Below are positions 45,228-55,921 of a stretch of 64,000 nucleotides of DNA, in pieces; the first letter of the stretch is position 1; every line of letters begins with the position of its first letter. Source of the stretch: Dreissena polymorpha (Eukaryota > Mollusca > Bivalvia > Myida > Dreissenidae); the NCBI RefSeq assembly GCF_020536995.1, contig NC_068355.1:6712329-6776328 (forward strand). The letters run 5' to 3'. The translations under genes were made by a program, and so were the position numbers. The notes under the pieces were generated by a model that saw nothing but the letters and a program-made list of their open reading frames with translations, made no database searches and was not told the origin of the DNA.

Positions 45228-45440
45228 AAACTTCATACATTTACTCTTTTATTAAATATTTCGGCCAAAGGCCTTCTTCAGTAAACGATTATTAAGACAA
45301 CTTTACATAGCGTTTTCTTCTGTCGATCATAACGGAAGTAAATCAAGAAGAAAACGCTATGTAAAGTTGTCTTAATAATCGTTTACTGAATAAGGCCTTT
45401 GGCCGAAATATTTAATAAAAGAGTAAATGTATGAAGTTTT
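45228..45440. repeat. Hairpin MITE with about 95-bp arms
   Basis: AAACTTCATACATTTACTC to ATAGCGTTTTCTTCT, then the inverse AGAAGAAAACGCTATG to GTAAATGTATGAAGTTT, with a loop of about 20 bp. The arms are nearly identical; only CTTCTTCAGT versus ACTGAATAAG differs clearly. Inserted near the left end of the outer element. Confidence 0.9.
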
Positions 45441-45678
45441 AATAATTTCCTCCCTCTGGAGATCCAATACATAGAGTATATATTTTTTTAATGATGGGCC
45501 TACTGCAAATTTTCTCACATAATAGACGATGTCAGTTCCATAGATAAGGAGGCTGACATCTTGCCGGTCACGTGACCCGCCGCCATTACGGTGCTCTCAG
45601 ACTTCCAGATATCAGTAGCAGCATCGATATAGCATTGTTTTATTTTTAATATACAAACGCCCGTTTACTATATTCATA

Positions 45679-45700
45679 ATGGCATCGGACACAACTATCG
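45679..45700 (+). CDS. SWIM/YqaJ transposon gene, exon 1
   Basis: ATGGCATCGGACACAACTAT then CG|GTAAGT: eight-residue start MASDTTIG. Joins in phase 1 to the exon at 46453. This start is preferred over the upstream ATG of the long open frame (46335), because 46335-46452 looks intronic, with a poly-C tract and a TTTTTTTTGTTTCAG acceptor. Confidence 0.7.
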
Positions 45701-46452
45701 GTAAGTAGATGGTTTATTTAAGCTTTTTATGCACGTTTCAATAATCAATGCGACCTATTAAGTGCATTACAATGTTGTAATAGCGACCTTTGTTTTAGGC
45801 TTTTGTTTTGACAGTTGGACTTTAATGATTAAAATTGTTTACAGACGCTCGCTTGAGTCTATTTTTATTCACTCAATGGCAGTTATGTCAGCCCGGTATA
45901 ATTATCAGCCAATCGAAACGATAGTTAAATTTAATTGTCACGCGAACGCGTAAACATTAACAAATATGGGACAATGTAACCATGGACATTTTTTTGACAC
46001 TGATCAAATAGCCGAACAAACAGATATATCCGAAATGTATTCATATTGACAAGTTAACATCTTTAATTATCTACAAGCCAGCACATGAACAAATACAGAC
46101 ATCTTGAAATAATCAAACACACATGTGCATGCAAAGACGTAGATGTTATCTACGTCTCTGGTGAATGTAATCAATTTTGCATTTTGAAAGAAATTCATGG
46201 AATCACTATTATAAGATAGATCTATCAGTGCATGTCGTAGGTTCAACGGTTATCCGTAAAAATGACATTTTAATTTCGGTTTGACGTTGGCCAAACGTTT
46301 AATCAATGTTGCTATATGAATTTAACTTAATTGTTTGCACGAAAGAGCTATGGCTGTACCTTGTGTCACCCCCCCCCCCTTTCCCAAAAGAAGCACAACA
46401 ACAGTGAGAATTCATCAAACAATAGTGAAATTAAGCCTTTTTTTTGTTTCAG

Positions 46453-47567
46453 GCCTTCCCTCAGATGACGTCAAGTGGACAGTGAATGATCCAACCTCTT
46501 GGCCAAATGTGACCTATGAGGATTTGGTTGACTACCTTGTGATGGCCAAAGCGTATGATGGAAAAGCGATGAAATCATTTCGATCACTGTATGCATACAA
46601 CTATGTTCAAAATGGCTGGTTAGGGGACATAATGTGGAGCTCACACAACAACATCCAGTTTCTAAAAGCTAAAGTGTCTCCATCTCAACCAGGAGTTGGC
46701 CGTGCTGATTACATGGCTTGGGTGGCAATAGCAGATGATTCTACAATCCTCACAGGCTATTGTACATGTCCAGCAGGCACAGGCAGGAGCTGCAGCCACA
46801 TCTCGGCCATTATTTATGCTGTGGCATTAGCATGGAACCATGGACTCGCAGGAAAAACCTGTACAGACAAGGATAGGCTGTGGGGTAGAGGTGCAGGGAC
46901 AGCTGTGCTGCATGAGGAGTTTGAGAACATTAACTTCGAAAGACCAAAGCCAGACGATGCACCAATACTTAAAAAAACACAAAAAAAGGCGACAGGAACC
47001 CAACTGCCAAAAATAAGATCATTCCTTGATCACTCTGATCTTCAAGATCATGCCAGTGAGTCGTGCACCAACAAGCTGTGGACATGTAAAGGTACACTGC
47101 TCCAAAAAATCTTGAGTGCGAAGGAAAAACCAGTGAATGAGATGAAGTCAGTGGAACACAGTGACCACACCATAGACCCATCAAGGCCAGTTAACGAAGT
47201 TACTTGTCAGCCGTGTGATGCATTTTATAAGAAATACATAAATCTTTCTGCTGAGGCAAAGACCAACATCAGCCAAGCTACCTCCTTGCAATGCTCGACG
47301 CTATGGAGTGATGCTCGAAAGCTGAGGATTTCATCGAGTAAGGTCCATGCTCTTCCTAAAACAAGCCGTGCAGACCCAAACAAGTTCGTGACAAACCAGA
47401 TCTACCCACGGTTTAAAGGGAACAGTGCCACTCAGCATGGGCAAAAGTATGAAGCTGAAGCCAGAGCTTGGTTTGAGCAGAACACTGGCCTAAAAGTGGT
47501 TCAAACTGGCGTTGTCATCGACCAGACAGAACCATATCTTGGCTTTGGCGTCTTGGTCACTTCATAG
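46453..47567 (+). CDS. SWIM zinc-finger plus YqaJ-like nuclease protein, C-terminally truncated
   Basis: Main exon after acceptor TTGTTTCAG. N-terminal part LPSDDVKWTVNDPTSWPNV and YEDLVDYLVMAK; then SWIM zinc finger YCTCPAGTGRSCSHISAI (CxCx(n)CxH, proposed DNA or protein binding). A low-complexity linker follows, then the start of a YqaJ-type recombinase/exonuclease domain: RKLRISSSKVHALPK and QHGQKYEAEARAWFEQNTGL, ending PYLGFGVLVTS and a stop. In the family the PDG and ExK nuclease residues should follow PYLG; they are absent, so it is probably inactive. The end coincides with the THAP exon on the other strand, suggesting a deletion or inversion joined the two genes. Confidence 0.75.
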
Positions 47568-47569
47568 CC

Positions 47570-47635
47570 CATGTTGACGGTAGGCAGAGGGTTTTTCTTC
47601 GTTGGCAGCCCATCTACAAAATGCAGGGAACAAAC
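47570..47635 (-). CDS. THAP-domain gene of the transposon, exon 2 (partial)
   Basis: After acceptor CTATTTTCAG the minus strand reads VCSLHFVDGLPTKKNPLPTV then NMGYE, the second half (C..H, proline-rich end) of a THAP zinc finger. It follows the exon at 48026-48259 in phase 0. No DDE catalytic region can be seen beyond this point. Confidence 0.65.
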
Positions 47636-47725
47636 CTGAAAATAGAAAATACATTAATCTGTCAGTATCTGAACTGATGCATGTAATAAAAAATAAATGT
47701 AATTCCCACCCCTGAACCCAACTTT

Positions 47726-47742
47726 GGGGGGGGGGGGGGGGG
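47726..47742. repeat. Poly-G tract
   Basis: 17-G run in the intron of the THAP gene; the matching short poly-C is at about 46370. Slippage-prone, no gene. Confidence 0.9.
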
Positions 47743-48025
47743 CATGGGCTCAAAAGGTAAAATATTAAATTTTGTTACTTTGGTAAAACTGACCTCAAGC
47801 GAAAATGAACTAATTCATTATAAAGTTTACCAAACAGCACTCGTTCCTAGATCGAACAGTCTTAACAAAGCTGAATAACAATTTTGTCCGAATTGCCATT
47901 CGTCCGAATACACATAAAGTTTTTTTTAAAGACTGACCACTCAGGCTCAATTTCAGATTGATACTAGTGAAAGTATAAAGATCTTTACATAACAAAGTTA
48001 ACTAATGTTTTTACATGGTTCTTAC

Positions 48026-48259
48026 CACGGCTTTGCTTGCTGGATTGAAATCTTTCCTGTTGATAACACCCAACCACTCTCGTCTTCGCTCGGCGTTCAG
48101 AGGTAAACAATGGAACTTGAACGGAGCAAGGCATATACAATTCTCATTTTTTTCGCCATGTTCAGCACATATTGCATTTTTCCAACGATACAGGTCTCTC
48201 TGGTTATTGCTGCACCCAACTACGACACATTGTCTGCCCCTACAGTTTTCGTAAGGCAT
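48026..48259 (-). CDS. THAP-domain protein of the transposon, exon 1
   Basis: Minus-strand ATG at 48259: MPYENCRGRQCVVVGCSNNQ, with the first THAP Cys pair (CVVVGC), then an insertion CAEHGEKNENCICL, FKFHCLP, REWLGVINRKDF (the conserved Trp) and the donor GTG|GTAAGA. THAP domains are C2CH zinc fingers found in animal transposases (P, Kolobok, ISL2EU) and in their domesticated relatives. The second C..H pair is encoded by the next exon. The element's transposase is expected here, but the catalytic part is gone. Confidence 0.7.
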
Positions 48260-48382
48260 AGCGGCTGGATAAGCTTTCGCGATTTCGGCGATATTTACTA
48301 GGGAGCACCGTAATGGCGGAAAAGGATAGTTTCAGGGGAGACCACTTTGTCGACTTAATTTCTGACATCGTCTATAGGGCCC

Positions 48383-49785
48383 ACAGTACACTTTCCTGCA
48401 ATACAAATGTGCAGATGTGTTTTATTGCCCCTGATACACAAGGGGATTAGCGCTAATTTACTCGCCAGTGGAGATAAGCCCCATAGGCATTGTTTTCTTA
48501 TCACCTTGTACACACATCCCCGATCTGTCAATTACCCATTGTGATCAATGCCCCATCTTTTGATGGTGGGTGTAACACGTCTTTTGATTGGACAAGGAAA
48601 GAGAAACAGCGAATGGATGGAACTGATACAGAAGGTCGTAGGTCTGAACGATAATAGTGTTTTCTCTTTTGAATTCAAACCTCCTCTAGAGTCATAGCTT
48701 ATTAAACATTTCTGTGAAAACTTGTCTTGTAGTTACTGACATATAACCATAGTAGTATTTTCTCTTTGAAATCAAACCTCCTCTAGTCATACTTTGTTAC
48801 ATTTCATAATAAAGGTTTTTTAGTTTCAATGGTTGCTTTTACTTCTTTATAAAGTGTAACACATTTCTGAAATCTAAAGCTTTAAACATGTGTGTGAATT
48901 TCACACCAAGTGGTCGTTGATAAAGCATGTCACGCTTTTTTTACCATTTTTACCCCGGCATGTCACAAACTGTTACAAAATCTTGGACCCCCTTCCCTAA
49001 AGTACGTCACAAACTCACACTTTCGAACATTTTTTTAAGATTAATACTTAATTTAAATTTAACCTAAAACTCAATTCACTATTAAACCGTATTAAAATTT
49101 CACTTACGGGTAAAAGAACTTTCACATTACAGGCTTGTATAACTGTAGGGTTGTTACGATGAGCAGTATGAATATTTATCCACTAGTTAACCTCTAAAAA
49201 AACCGAAATTATAATTTAGATTTTCTTTCAACCCTTTACTAACTAAAAATGGAACAGTCCAATTATTTCGTCATTGAAATCTGTGTGGAGGTTGTGCCTA
49301 TTGAATAAGCTGGCCCAGCCAAGTTGCCTATTAAACATTCGAACAACAGAATCAGGAGATACGCAATTCGTCTTATTTTCACATAAAACTAATTCAAGTG
49401 TTTCACAATTTTTTGAAAATTATTTTTAAATTTTACTTAAGAAATAATAAATAAATTATACAATTTTTTAAAATAAATGTGTGATATCACACATGGCCCG
49501 ACTCCCCTCCCCCATGTCACAAACTGTCACTTTCTTACTCACCCTCCCCCACCTGGAGCGTGGCATACTTTATGGACGGCCTGTAATGGTTAAAGCTTTA
49601 GACTTCAGAAAGATGCTGATTTACTTGTTATATATCCATAAATTTATAACACAACATTTGTTACTATATGCATTCAAATTCACCTTGAACAGTGCCTAAT
49701 AAAAAAAATCTATTTGGGAGGGGCAACCCCTCCCGCACACTCCCCGTTTGGGCCCCCCAGTCAACATTTCCTGGGTACGGCCCTG
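48383..49785. other. Right part of the outer transposon, non-coding
   Basis: No domain recognised. Contains a repeated CATGTCACAAACTG motif (about 48958, 49515) and a C-rich right end (CACTCCCCGTTTGGGCCCCC). Frames of 60-90 codons here overlap each other and look accidental. Confidence 0.45.
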
Positions 49786-49897
49786 ACTGTACAACGGGCA
49801 AATAGTAGGGTATGGTAACCATTTTACGCACTTGGTCACGTGCTGCTTTGTGTGAGCTAATAGCGAACCCCATGTTGGAAACCCGTACGGGGTTGTA
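49786..49897 (+). promoter_or_regulatory. Proximal upstream region of zinc-finger gene, copy 1
   Basis: 112 bp between the transposon and the ATG, matching 55810-55921 in copy 2. Contains TTGGTCACGTGCTGC (an E-box CACGTG within a TCACGTG site) and no obvious TATA box. Promoter role inferred from position. Confidence 0.45.
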
Positions 49898-50979
49898 ATG
49901 TCGTTTCAAGGGGGAGTCGGCATTAAGAAACATGGCGGCGCCCACGAAGCGAAAGACAAAAGTGCAGATGAAAAGACGTTCTCGCTAACGAGTCAGTATT
50001 TGGTTTGTGGACATTTGTCAGACAGCGAAACTTCGACGAGCGAAAGGCTTGTCAGTCAAGATGGCGGCCAAGCAGATGAGGGCAGCATGTGCGAGAATCT
50101 CCCGTTTTTACCTGAGCTTGGCACCGATTGTTTGGACAGCTATGAAACAGCAGTGGTTGAAAACAATGCCGAATGGCTGAAAGCAAGGTGCAAAAATTTA
50201 AGCCAGATGGAATTTGACATTGGACCACAAGTGGCATCTGATGAGCATATTGAATTCTCAGTAATTCCTTTAGATGGAAAGGAAGGCATCAATGCTGACA
50301 GCCTTATTACGAGTAAAACAACGTCTGTTCACAATCCCAGTCAAAGCTCACATATAATTACTTGTACGCAAGGTGCTCAGTATGCCACACCGTATCTGTC
50401 ATTATCTGGGACAAATGTCAAATCCGAGTCATGGCAACCAGAGCCATGCTCCTCTTCTAATTTGCTTCAAAGCATTATTTTGAATGACGGAAATAACCAG
50501 CGCACTGTCTTAATTAATGATAATAATGAAATAGATCTTGGAACCTTTGATATAAATCTGCTTAAATCCAACAATAATTTGACGTATAAAGATGGGGTGC
50601 TGACAATCTTGCCAGTTGATTCTACAGAAATTGAAGCTACGTGTAATGTCTCAAATTGTTAACAATACTTACAGCTCGAGTGATGATTTAAACAAAGAAC
50701 CTTTGACACAAAATCTACATGAACAGGAAAGCATTCCAAACATGGGAACAATAATTCTGAATGCCAACAATGTTAATAATGGTCATACAAATCAGGAAAG
50801 CTTGGCATTAACTACTATATCAATTGCTGCAGATAAGACAACCGATTCCACCAAAGCCAAAATTTTTGTAGATACAAGTCAAGGACGCCAGCTGTATGAA
50901 CTGAACATTTCAGACCTCATAAAGTTACAGCATTCAGCATCAGAAGTTAAACCAGTTTTAAATGGTGCTCCAACACAAA
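49898..50979 (+). pseudogene. Zinc-finger gene exon 1, duplicated copy with 5-bp deletion
   Basis: Near-identical to the exon at 55922-57002. The frame runs from MSFQGGVGIKKHGG to IEATCNVSNC and then stops at 50660: copy 2 has GTAATGTTCAGTCTC where copy 1 has GTAATGTCTC, a 5-bp deletion. Past it, a 6-bp in-frame difference (AAAGCC) also distinguishes the copies. It has its own exon 2 (51447-51505) but no zinc-finger exons before copy 2. A truncated 254-residue protein without fingers, or a transcript reading into the downstream gene, are possible; most likely a non-functional partial copy. Confidence 0.75.
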
Positions 50980-51446
50980 GTAATTGATTGTGTCATCTTT
51001 TTGGCATTGTTCTTTCATAACATATTTCTGTTATTTGTATGTTTGTGATGATAACTGACTTTAACAGGCAGATGATCAAAGAAATAGCAGTAATATGTAT
51101 ACATATATTTTATATCACGAGTCCTCCAGAAATGTGGAGACCCGACATGTGTACACTTCCTGCATTTGCTACATTAATTCTTTAACTAGGAAAAATACTA
51201 AATGTTATTTTCACTGTTATAATAAAAAGAAATCAATTAAGTTATTGCTCTATGAGTCTTATGGTAAAGTTTTATGCATATATTTAAGTATGCGAAATAT
51301 ATTACAATTATTAAGGAAATTACCACAGAATATCAGTGAAATATAATTTCAATTAAAGATCTTTATATCATAATGGTTTTAGAGGTCTTGTCAATAAATA
51401 GCTCTCCCTGTCATTTATATAATGTAGCTATGTTTGATGATTTCAG

Positions 51447-51505
51447 GCTATATCTTGCTTGGGAATCCCAGTAAAACCAGTAATGGAACCACTGCCACAA
51501 TAGTG
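51447..51505 (+). pseudogene. Zinc-finger gene exon 2, duplicated copy
   Basis: Identical by eye to 57861-57919, with acceptor GATGATTTCAG and donor GTG|GTAAGA. Followed 54 bp later by the MITE-A cut by the duplication junction. Confidence 0.75.
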
Positions 51506-51559
51506 GTAAGATATTCTGAAACTATGCTGTTCAGTTGCTAAAAAATTGTGTCATTAATT

Positions 51560-51636
51560 GAGTCGTGTTCTGAAAAAACTGGGCATAATGCATATGCGTA
51601 AAGTGTCGTCCCAGATAAGCCTGTGCAGTCTGCAGG
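51560..51636. repeat. MITE-A left end, cut at the duplication junction
   Basis: GAGTCGTGTTCTGAAAAAAC to GTGCAGTCTGCA, then directly GGTTTTGGTCGGCAGG of copy 2. The short GCAGGTTTT at 51632 is repeated at 51647, so the junction has a small templated insertion. Confidence 0.9.
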
Positions 51637-52189
51637 TTTTGGTCGGCAGGTTTTGTGTACAGCATTTTTATAATTCTACAGTAAAATGATTAAGAAAACA
51701 CTTATATTGCACCACATAAAATGCTTTAAAACTATAATATTGAAGTACACATATAAACTTTATTATAGATGTGTATGTGCCAATCTCTTTCACATATGAA
51801 AGAGCTGTTGGTCATTTGGAAATCATGTTATGCTGCTTAAAGTACATATAGATGCATAACTTAATTTAGATTAAGCAAAATAAAACACTAGGTATTTGCC
51901 AAGATTCATAAGAGTCAAATATATACGAGAAGAGCGTAATCGTGCGCAGCGAGACTTGCTCATATAGAATTGAACCTCTTATTGCTTTCTTTCGAAATAA
52001 TTTCATGTCTCCGAACTAATATGCAATACGCCCGGTGTTTTTTTTATATGCGGATTAATGCTCCGTTTTAGATCCATAATTAATGAACGCCTCAATATTT
52101 TCAAAAATTAACACCGGAATAATGTTCACCGACATTTTTTCATACAGATTTGATATAAATATTATAAAGCTGAACAAAAAAATATATTT

Positions 52190-52727
52190 AAGGGACTGTC
52201 AACCACGACAACGAAGAAAAGAAAAGTTGTAAAATACAGTATTTTTTCACATTTATTAGTTTATATTAATTAAAATAATACGACTAGTATATAACATAAC
52301 TTTAAAAAAGTTGTAAAGTTTTCATATTTTCAGTATATTTGGTAAGAGATTTTACTGGGTATGTCTACCAGGTAACTACAAGTTCACTATCAATAACGCC
52401 AGTAAGATTGATCATCATCTTCACGTGGTAAACCCAGGAATGCAATTTGTGCATACATAGTGAATTGTTTATATTTTATATATAAAATGATCAATCTACT
52501 TGCGTTATTTATAGTGTAAATATCGTTATGTCACCTATTTTCGCAATGTACTTTCGATTTCACATCGCAAAATTGTATTACTGAATATACTGAAAATATG
52601 AACTTTTTTCAAGTAATTTAATATACTAGTCGTGATATTTAAATCAATATAAACCTTCAATTGTAAAAAAAAATTCGGTATTTTTGAACTTTCCTTTTTT
52701 CGTCATTCGTGGTTGACAGTCCCTTTA
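52190..52727. repeat. MITE-F in duplication copy 2
   Basis: Same element as 42390-42926: AGGGACTGTCAACCACGACA to TTCGTGGTTGACAGTCCCTT followed by TTAA. Not an independent insertion. Confidence 0.8.
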
Positions 52728-53139
52728 AGCCCTGTTTTCCCGGCACACGCTCTGGATATACACCTCTAAAAAAACGCTATACCAATTCCAGAGCTTGTGC
52801 ACTTAATAGATTGTAAACAATGACGGTTGAAATCCGTACGTGGGAATTTTTGACCTGCATATTATCCGCTGCTGTGCGCACTCGCCAATTAGTTTAAAAT
52901 GGATTCCTATCTCTTCCAAAAAGGGCGCTATGCTTCTTAATATAACATGTTTATTGCAAAAAAGTGAAGCTCCCCCCGTATAATGACGCAGGTTATAACA
53001 ATACAAGTTATGTTTCATCTTTTGTAATGTAGCTTGAGGTTTCGTATTTTTGAAAAGTATGAAAGAGCTATACATTTAAACAGAGAAAACGTTCTTTGAA
53101 TATCAATGGTAATTTCATTCACGACAGAAAGTTCGTGTA

Positions 53140-53620
53140 TTACCTTCTTACATGGGTATGAGCTGTGTTGGTCATTTGGAAGTCATGTCCCAAAATGTGC
53201 TTAAAAGGAAGTCAGTTCCAAAAAGAGGGGTAAAGCAATAGTTGTTGGCAATAACTTAGTTATGAAATAAAACGGCGTCTGGAATACTGTGTATTATAAG
53301 AGAAAATTATATTTGTTCATCCCATTTCTCGAACGTCAAGTAAGGAGACAACAGAATTGTGGACGGTTTTTCTTCAATAACTGTTTTATCCCGACGTCTA
53401 CGATCTTGAAACAAAAAACCGAGGGAAGCACAAACACCGGAGAGCCGAAAGGGTGTATTCATTTAAAATAAATTTAAATACAAAGGGGCTTCCCGGGTGA
53501 AAATATCCTCTCTTCCTTCAAGAAAACCCAACAAACGACGCCATCTTTGAAGTTTTGTACCAACTTTCTCACTTAAACGCGGTAAGCTCCCTTATAAGCA
53601 TGTCCCCCCTGTTTAAAGCT
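53140..53620. repeat. Dispersed repeat E in duplication copy 2
   Basis: Counterpart of 43440-43930. Confidence 0.75.
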
Positions 53621-54088
53621 TGTTTGTAAACAATTGGCATTACGATATTTTCATTGTCAAGAATTTTAAACCAATATTAAGAGCTTTAATGAACTTGTTA
53701 ACATACAATCGTCATCTTTCTTATTCACCATAAACAGCAACATTATTTATGTTAACCTGTAACAATCGTTTTATTTTTTTAATGAATGGGCTTAATATCA
53801 TCTCTGGCTGTGTGTAACCCCATTCTCCTGAAACATCATTCTATACATAGATGGTGACGTCACTACGTTATTGCCTGAAACATAGCATTGTGTATACACC
53901 GGTCTTACTGACAATAACGTATTGACGCCATCATCTATGTATAGAATGGAAACATAGTATAATATAGTACCTACAAAAGAGTCAAATAATTGACAACATA
54001 TTTTTGGTTTTAAGTCAAAGTGTTTGCATTTAAACTATATTAATAGATATTGCCTTAAAGGCTTTACCAACCGAATGTTCCCGATTTA

Positions 54089-55058
54089 CAGGGCCGGATT
54101 AAGCTGTTTTGGGGCCCAAGGCTGCGTATGTTTCGGGGGCCCCCTTCCCTCTAGCCCCTTCTGTATATTGAAAATCATACTTGATACTACAACTACAAAG
54201 ATCAGAAAACTTGAATTTGTATATATAGCAAAACGACATAGACAATGTAAAACTATTTTATTAACTGAACTTAAAATGCATGTTACATGTAACAGATTCC
54301 AGCCTATAAGTTTCTTTTACGACAGTAGCCCAATGATGTCAACCTTTCCTGAATCATGGTGTTCCGTAGATAGTTTTTCACGCGTGAGTATGTTGAAAAT
54401 GACTACCTTGACAGTTATCAACTGGAATTATTCGTAAAGCGATCGCAAAGTTGTCTGTAATTTACCGCCATCTAACTTCAACAGTTCACTTATGTGGGTG
54501 ATGGTTCTGTCTTGGTCCGCTTCTAAGATGGTTTTGAATGAACGAGCTCGTCAACAAAAGACGCCTCAATGTCATCTGGATTATATTCCAATAGATGCGT
54601 TGCACATTCTCGTAGATCATCCAAGGTGAGAGACTCAAACTATGTCATGAACCAAATAGTTTCCGCCGTTTCTTATGCTTATTCGCATCCTACTATTCGT
54701 TGATTGCAACAGACGCTTTGGTCTTCTCTTCAATGTCGTCAAACGTGTCCAGATGTTGGCATGACCATACGGGCAAGTCGTATACTAAACAGAGAAACTA
54801 ATGGTTCTGAATGGATATACAGCACAGAAAAAAACTGATAGCACAGTTAATCAAAGCGAATTAAACGGTAACAATTCGACATACATCGGGAAACTGTTAA
54901 AATTACACAGAAAATTTCTACTGCATTCCCTTTAGAGTCGTTCAATGGCGTAATAAAGAACGACTATACATTGGGAAACTAGTCTGCCGTTAGGGGCCCC
55001 TTGAAAATCGGGGGCCCAAGGCTGCAGCCTTGTTAGCCTAGTGGTTAATCCGGCCTCG
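54089..55058 (-). mobile_element. hAT transposon remnant (ZMYM-like transposase), 970 bp
   Basis: Flanked by an 8-bp target duplication CCGATTTA (54081-54088, 55059-55066); copy 1 has the empty site at about 44394. Left end CAGGGCCGGATTAAGC; the right end is its imperfect inverse (TTAATCCGGCCTCG). On the minus strand, broken frames give the C-terminal hAT pieces RECATHLLEYNPDDIEASF (about 54600) and NYLRNTMIQERLTSLG (about 54330), the dimerisation region. The catalytic N-terminal two thirds is missing and the rest is frameshifted. A plus-strand 137-codon frame over its left edge is not a gene. Confidence 0.85.
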
Positions 55059-55809
55059 CCGATTTAATCTTAGTTTTCCTGTATAATTCAACAACGTGCC
55101 TAAGTAGTTATCGATCACTTCAATGACATCACCATTGTGTCGTGTTTTGTTTTTATTTGAATCCACACCACATCCGAAAGGTAATAACATAAACGGACTC
55201 TTCAAGACACCTAATAAATCTGGGCAAGTTAGGGCAAGATGGATTTTTGGAGCCATTTTGTAAAGACGGACTGTTCGAAACATTTCATAGATAACGGCCC
55301 CTAAAATATATGATCTTAAATATGTGCATGCCTCCGACGGGGACTCAAACTCACAACATCTTTATGATCACAATACAGTACATTTTGTGTGCATACGTAT
55401 ATGTTGATGTCGGTGTGCATTAAAATATATGTCAATAAACGGGTGCCAGACAACTCGCCCCAAGACCACTCGTCCCAAAAATATAGTCAACTCACCCCCC
55501 AAATCTATGTGACAACTTGCCCCAACATCGAAATACAACTTGTCCCAATCTATTTTCGTATAGATATCTGAATGTGTCTTAGTTAAAATTATTTGCTCGG
55601 GATTTTTTGTCAAGTCAGAGACCTATATGGGTCTTTGGTAAAGTTAGCGAGGCATTTATGTATTTTAATAAACGTATAAAGCGAGTTGTACCCAACACAT
55701 CTTATGAGACAGTTTAAACGAGTTTATTTCAGTCTGATTCAAACCTGTTATATTATCGCACAAACTTGTGCAGTGTTTTTTACACGCCGTTCGGCATCAA
55801 ATGTCGACA

Positions 55810-55921
55810 ACTGTACAACGGGCAAATAGTAGGGTATGGTAACCATTTTACGCACTTGGTCACGTGCTGCTTTGTGTGAGCTACTAGCGAACCCCATGTT
55901 GGAAACCCGTACGGGGTTGTA
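55810..55921 (+). promoter_or_regulatory. Proximal upstream region of the zinc-finger gene
   Basis: Uninterrupted in this copy. TTGGTCACGTGCTGC gives an E-box about 60 bp before the ATG; no TATA box. Within exon 1, CAAGATGGCGGCC (about 56081) matches the YY1 consensus AAGATGGCGGC. Promoter role inferred. Confidence 0.45.

Larger units (their letters stand above)
45496..48382. mobile_element. ISL2EU-like DNA transposon, degenerate, nested
   Basis: About 2.9 kb with imperfect inverted ends: GGGCC then TAGACGATGTCAG on the left, CTGACATCGTCTA then GGGCCC on the right; CCGCCATTACGGTGCTC is also inverted at both sides. It holds two convergent genes, a SWIM/YqaJ gene (plus) and a THAP-domain gene (minus), which meet at about 47570 with both truncated. 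To my knowledge, ISL2EU elements (PIF/Harbinger-related) encode a THAP-containing transposase and a YqaJ-like nuclease; the pairing is the main argument. Target duplication not resolved. Confidence 0.65.
45156..49785. mobile_element. 4.6-kb transposon composite inserted in duplication copy 1
   Basis: Copy 2 has the empty site ACAACTGTACAACGGG (55806-55821). In copy 1 the site is split, with ACTGT on both sides (45151-45155 and 49786-49790). The ends are inverted: CCAGGCCCGTACCCAGG on the left and CCTGGGTACGGCCCTG on the right, each followed inward by a GGGCCC-rich stretch. The terminal CAGGGCCGTACCCAGG resembles hAT-type ends, but the direct repeat is 5 bp rather than 8, so the superfamily is uncertain. 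No transposase for the outer element was recognised. It contains a hairpin MITE (45228-45440) and an ISL2EU-like element (45496-48382). It lies 112 bp upstream of the copy 1 exon 1 ATG. Confidence 0.85.
41837..51636 (+). repeat. Segmental duplication, copy 1
   Basis: Starts TTGGTCGGCAGGTTTTG at 41837, which recurs at 51639 where copy 2 begins. Copy 1 ends inside a MITE-A at GTGCAGTCTGCA (51634); the uninterrupted MITE is at the end of copy 2 (57974-58209). The two copies run parallel throughout by eye, apart from a 4.6-kb transposon here (45156-49785), two insertions in copy 2 and small indels. The unit carries dispersed repeat E, MITEs and exons 1-2 of the zinc-finger gene. Confidence 0.9.

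Noticed and set aside
46335-46452. N-terminal extension of the SWIM/YqaJ frame (start at 46335)
   Set aside because: It contains a poly-C run and a good acceptor (TTGTTTCAG) at its end; the spliced exon at 45679-45700 gives a better start in phase.
45496-48382. Polinton or other large virus-like element (because of the nuclease)
   Set aside because: Only about 2.9 kb, no capsid-, protease- or polymerase-like sequence; THAP plus YqaJ fits a plain DNA transposon.
54024-54437. 137-codon plus-strand frame
   Set aside because: It crosses the left boundary of the hAT remnant; the coding signal is on the other strand.
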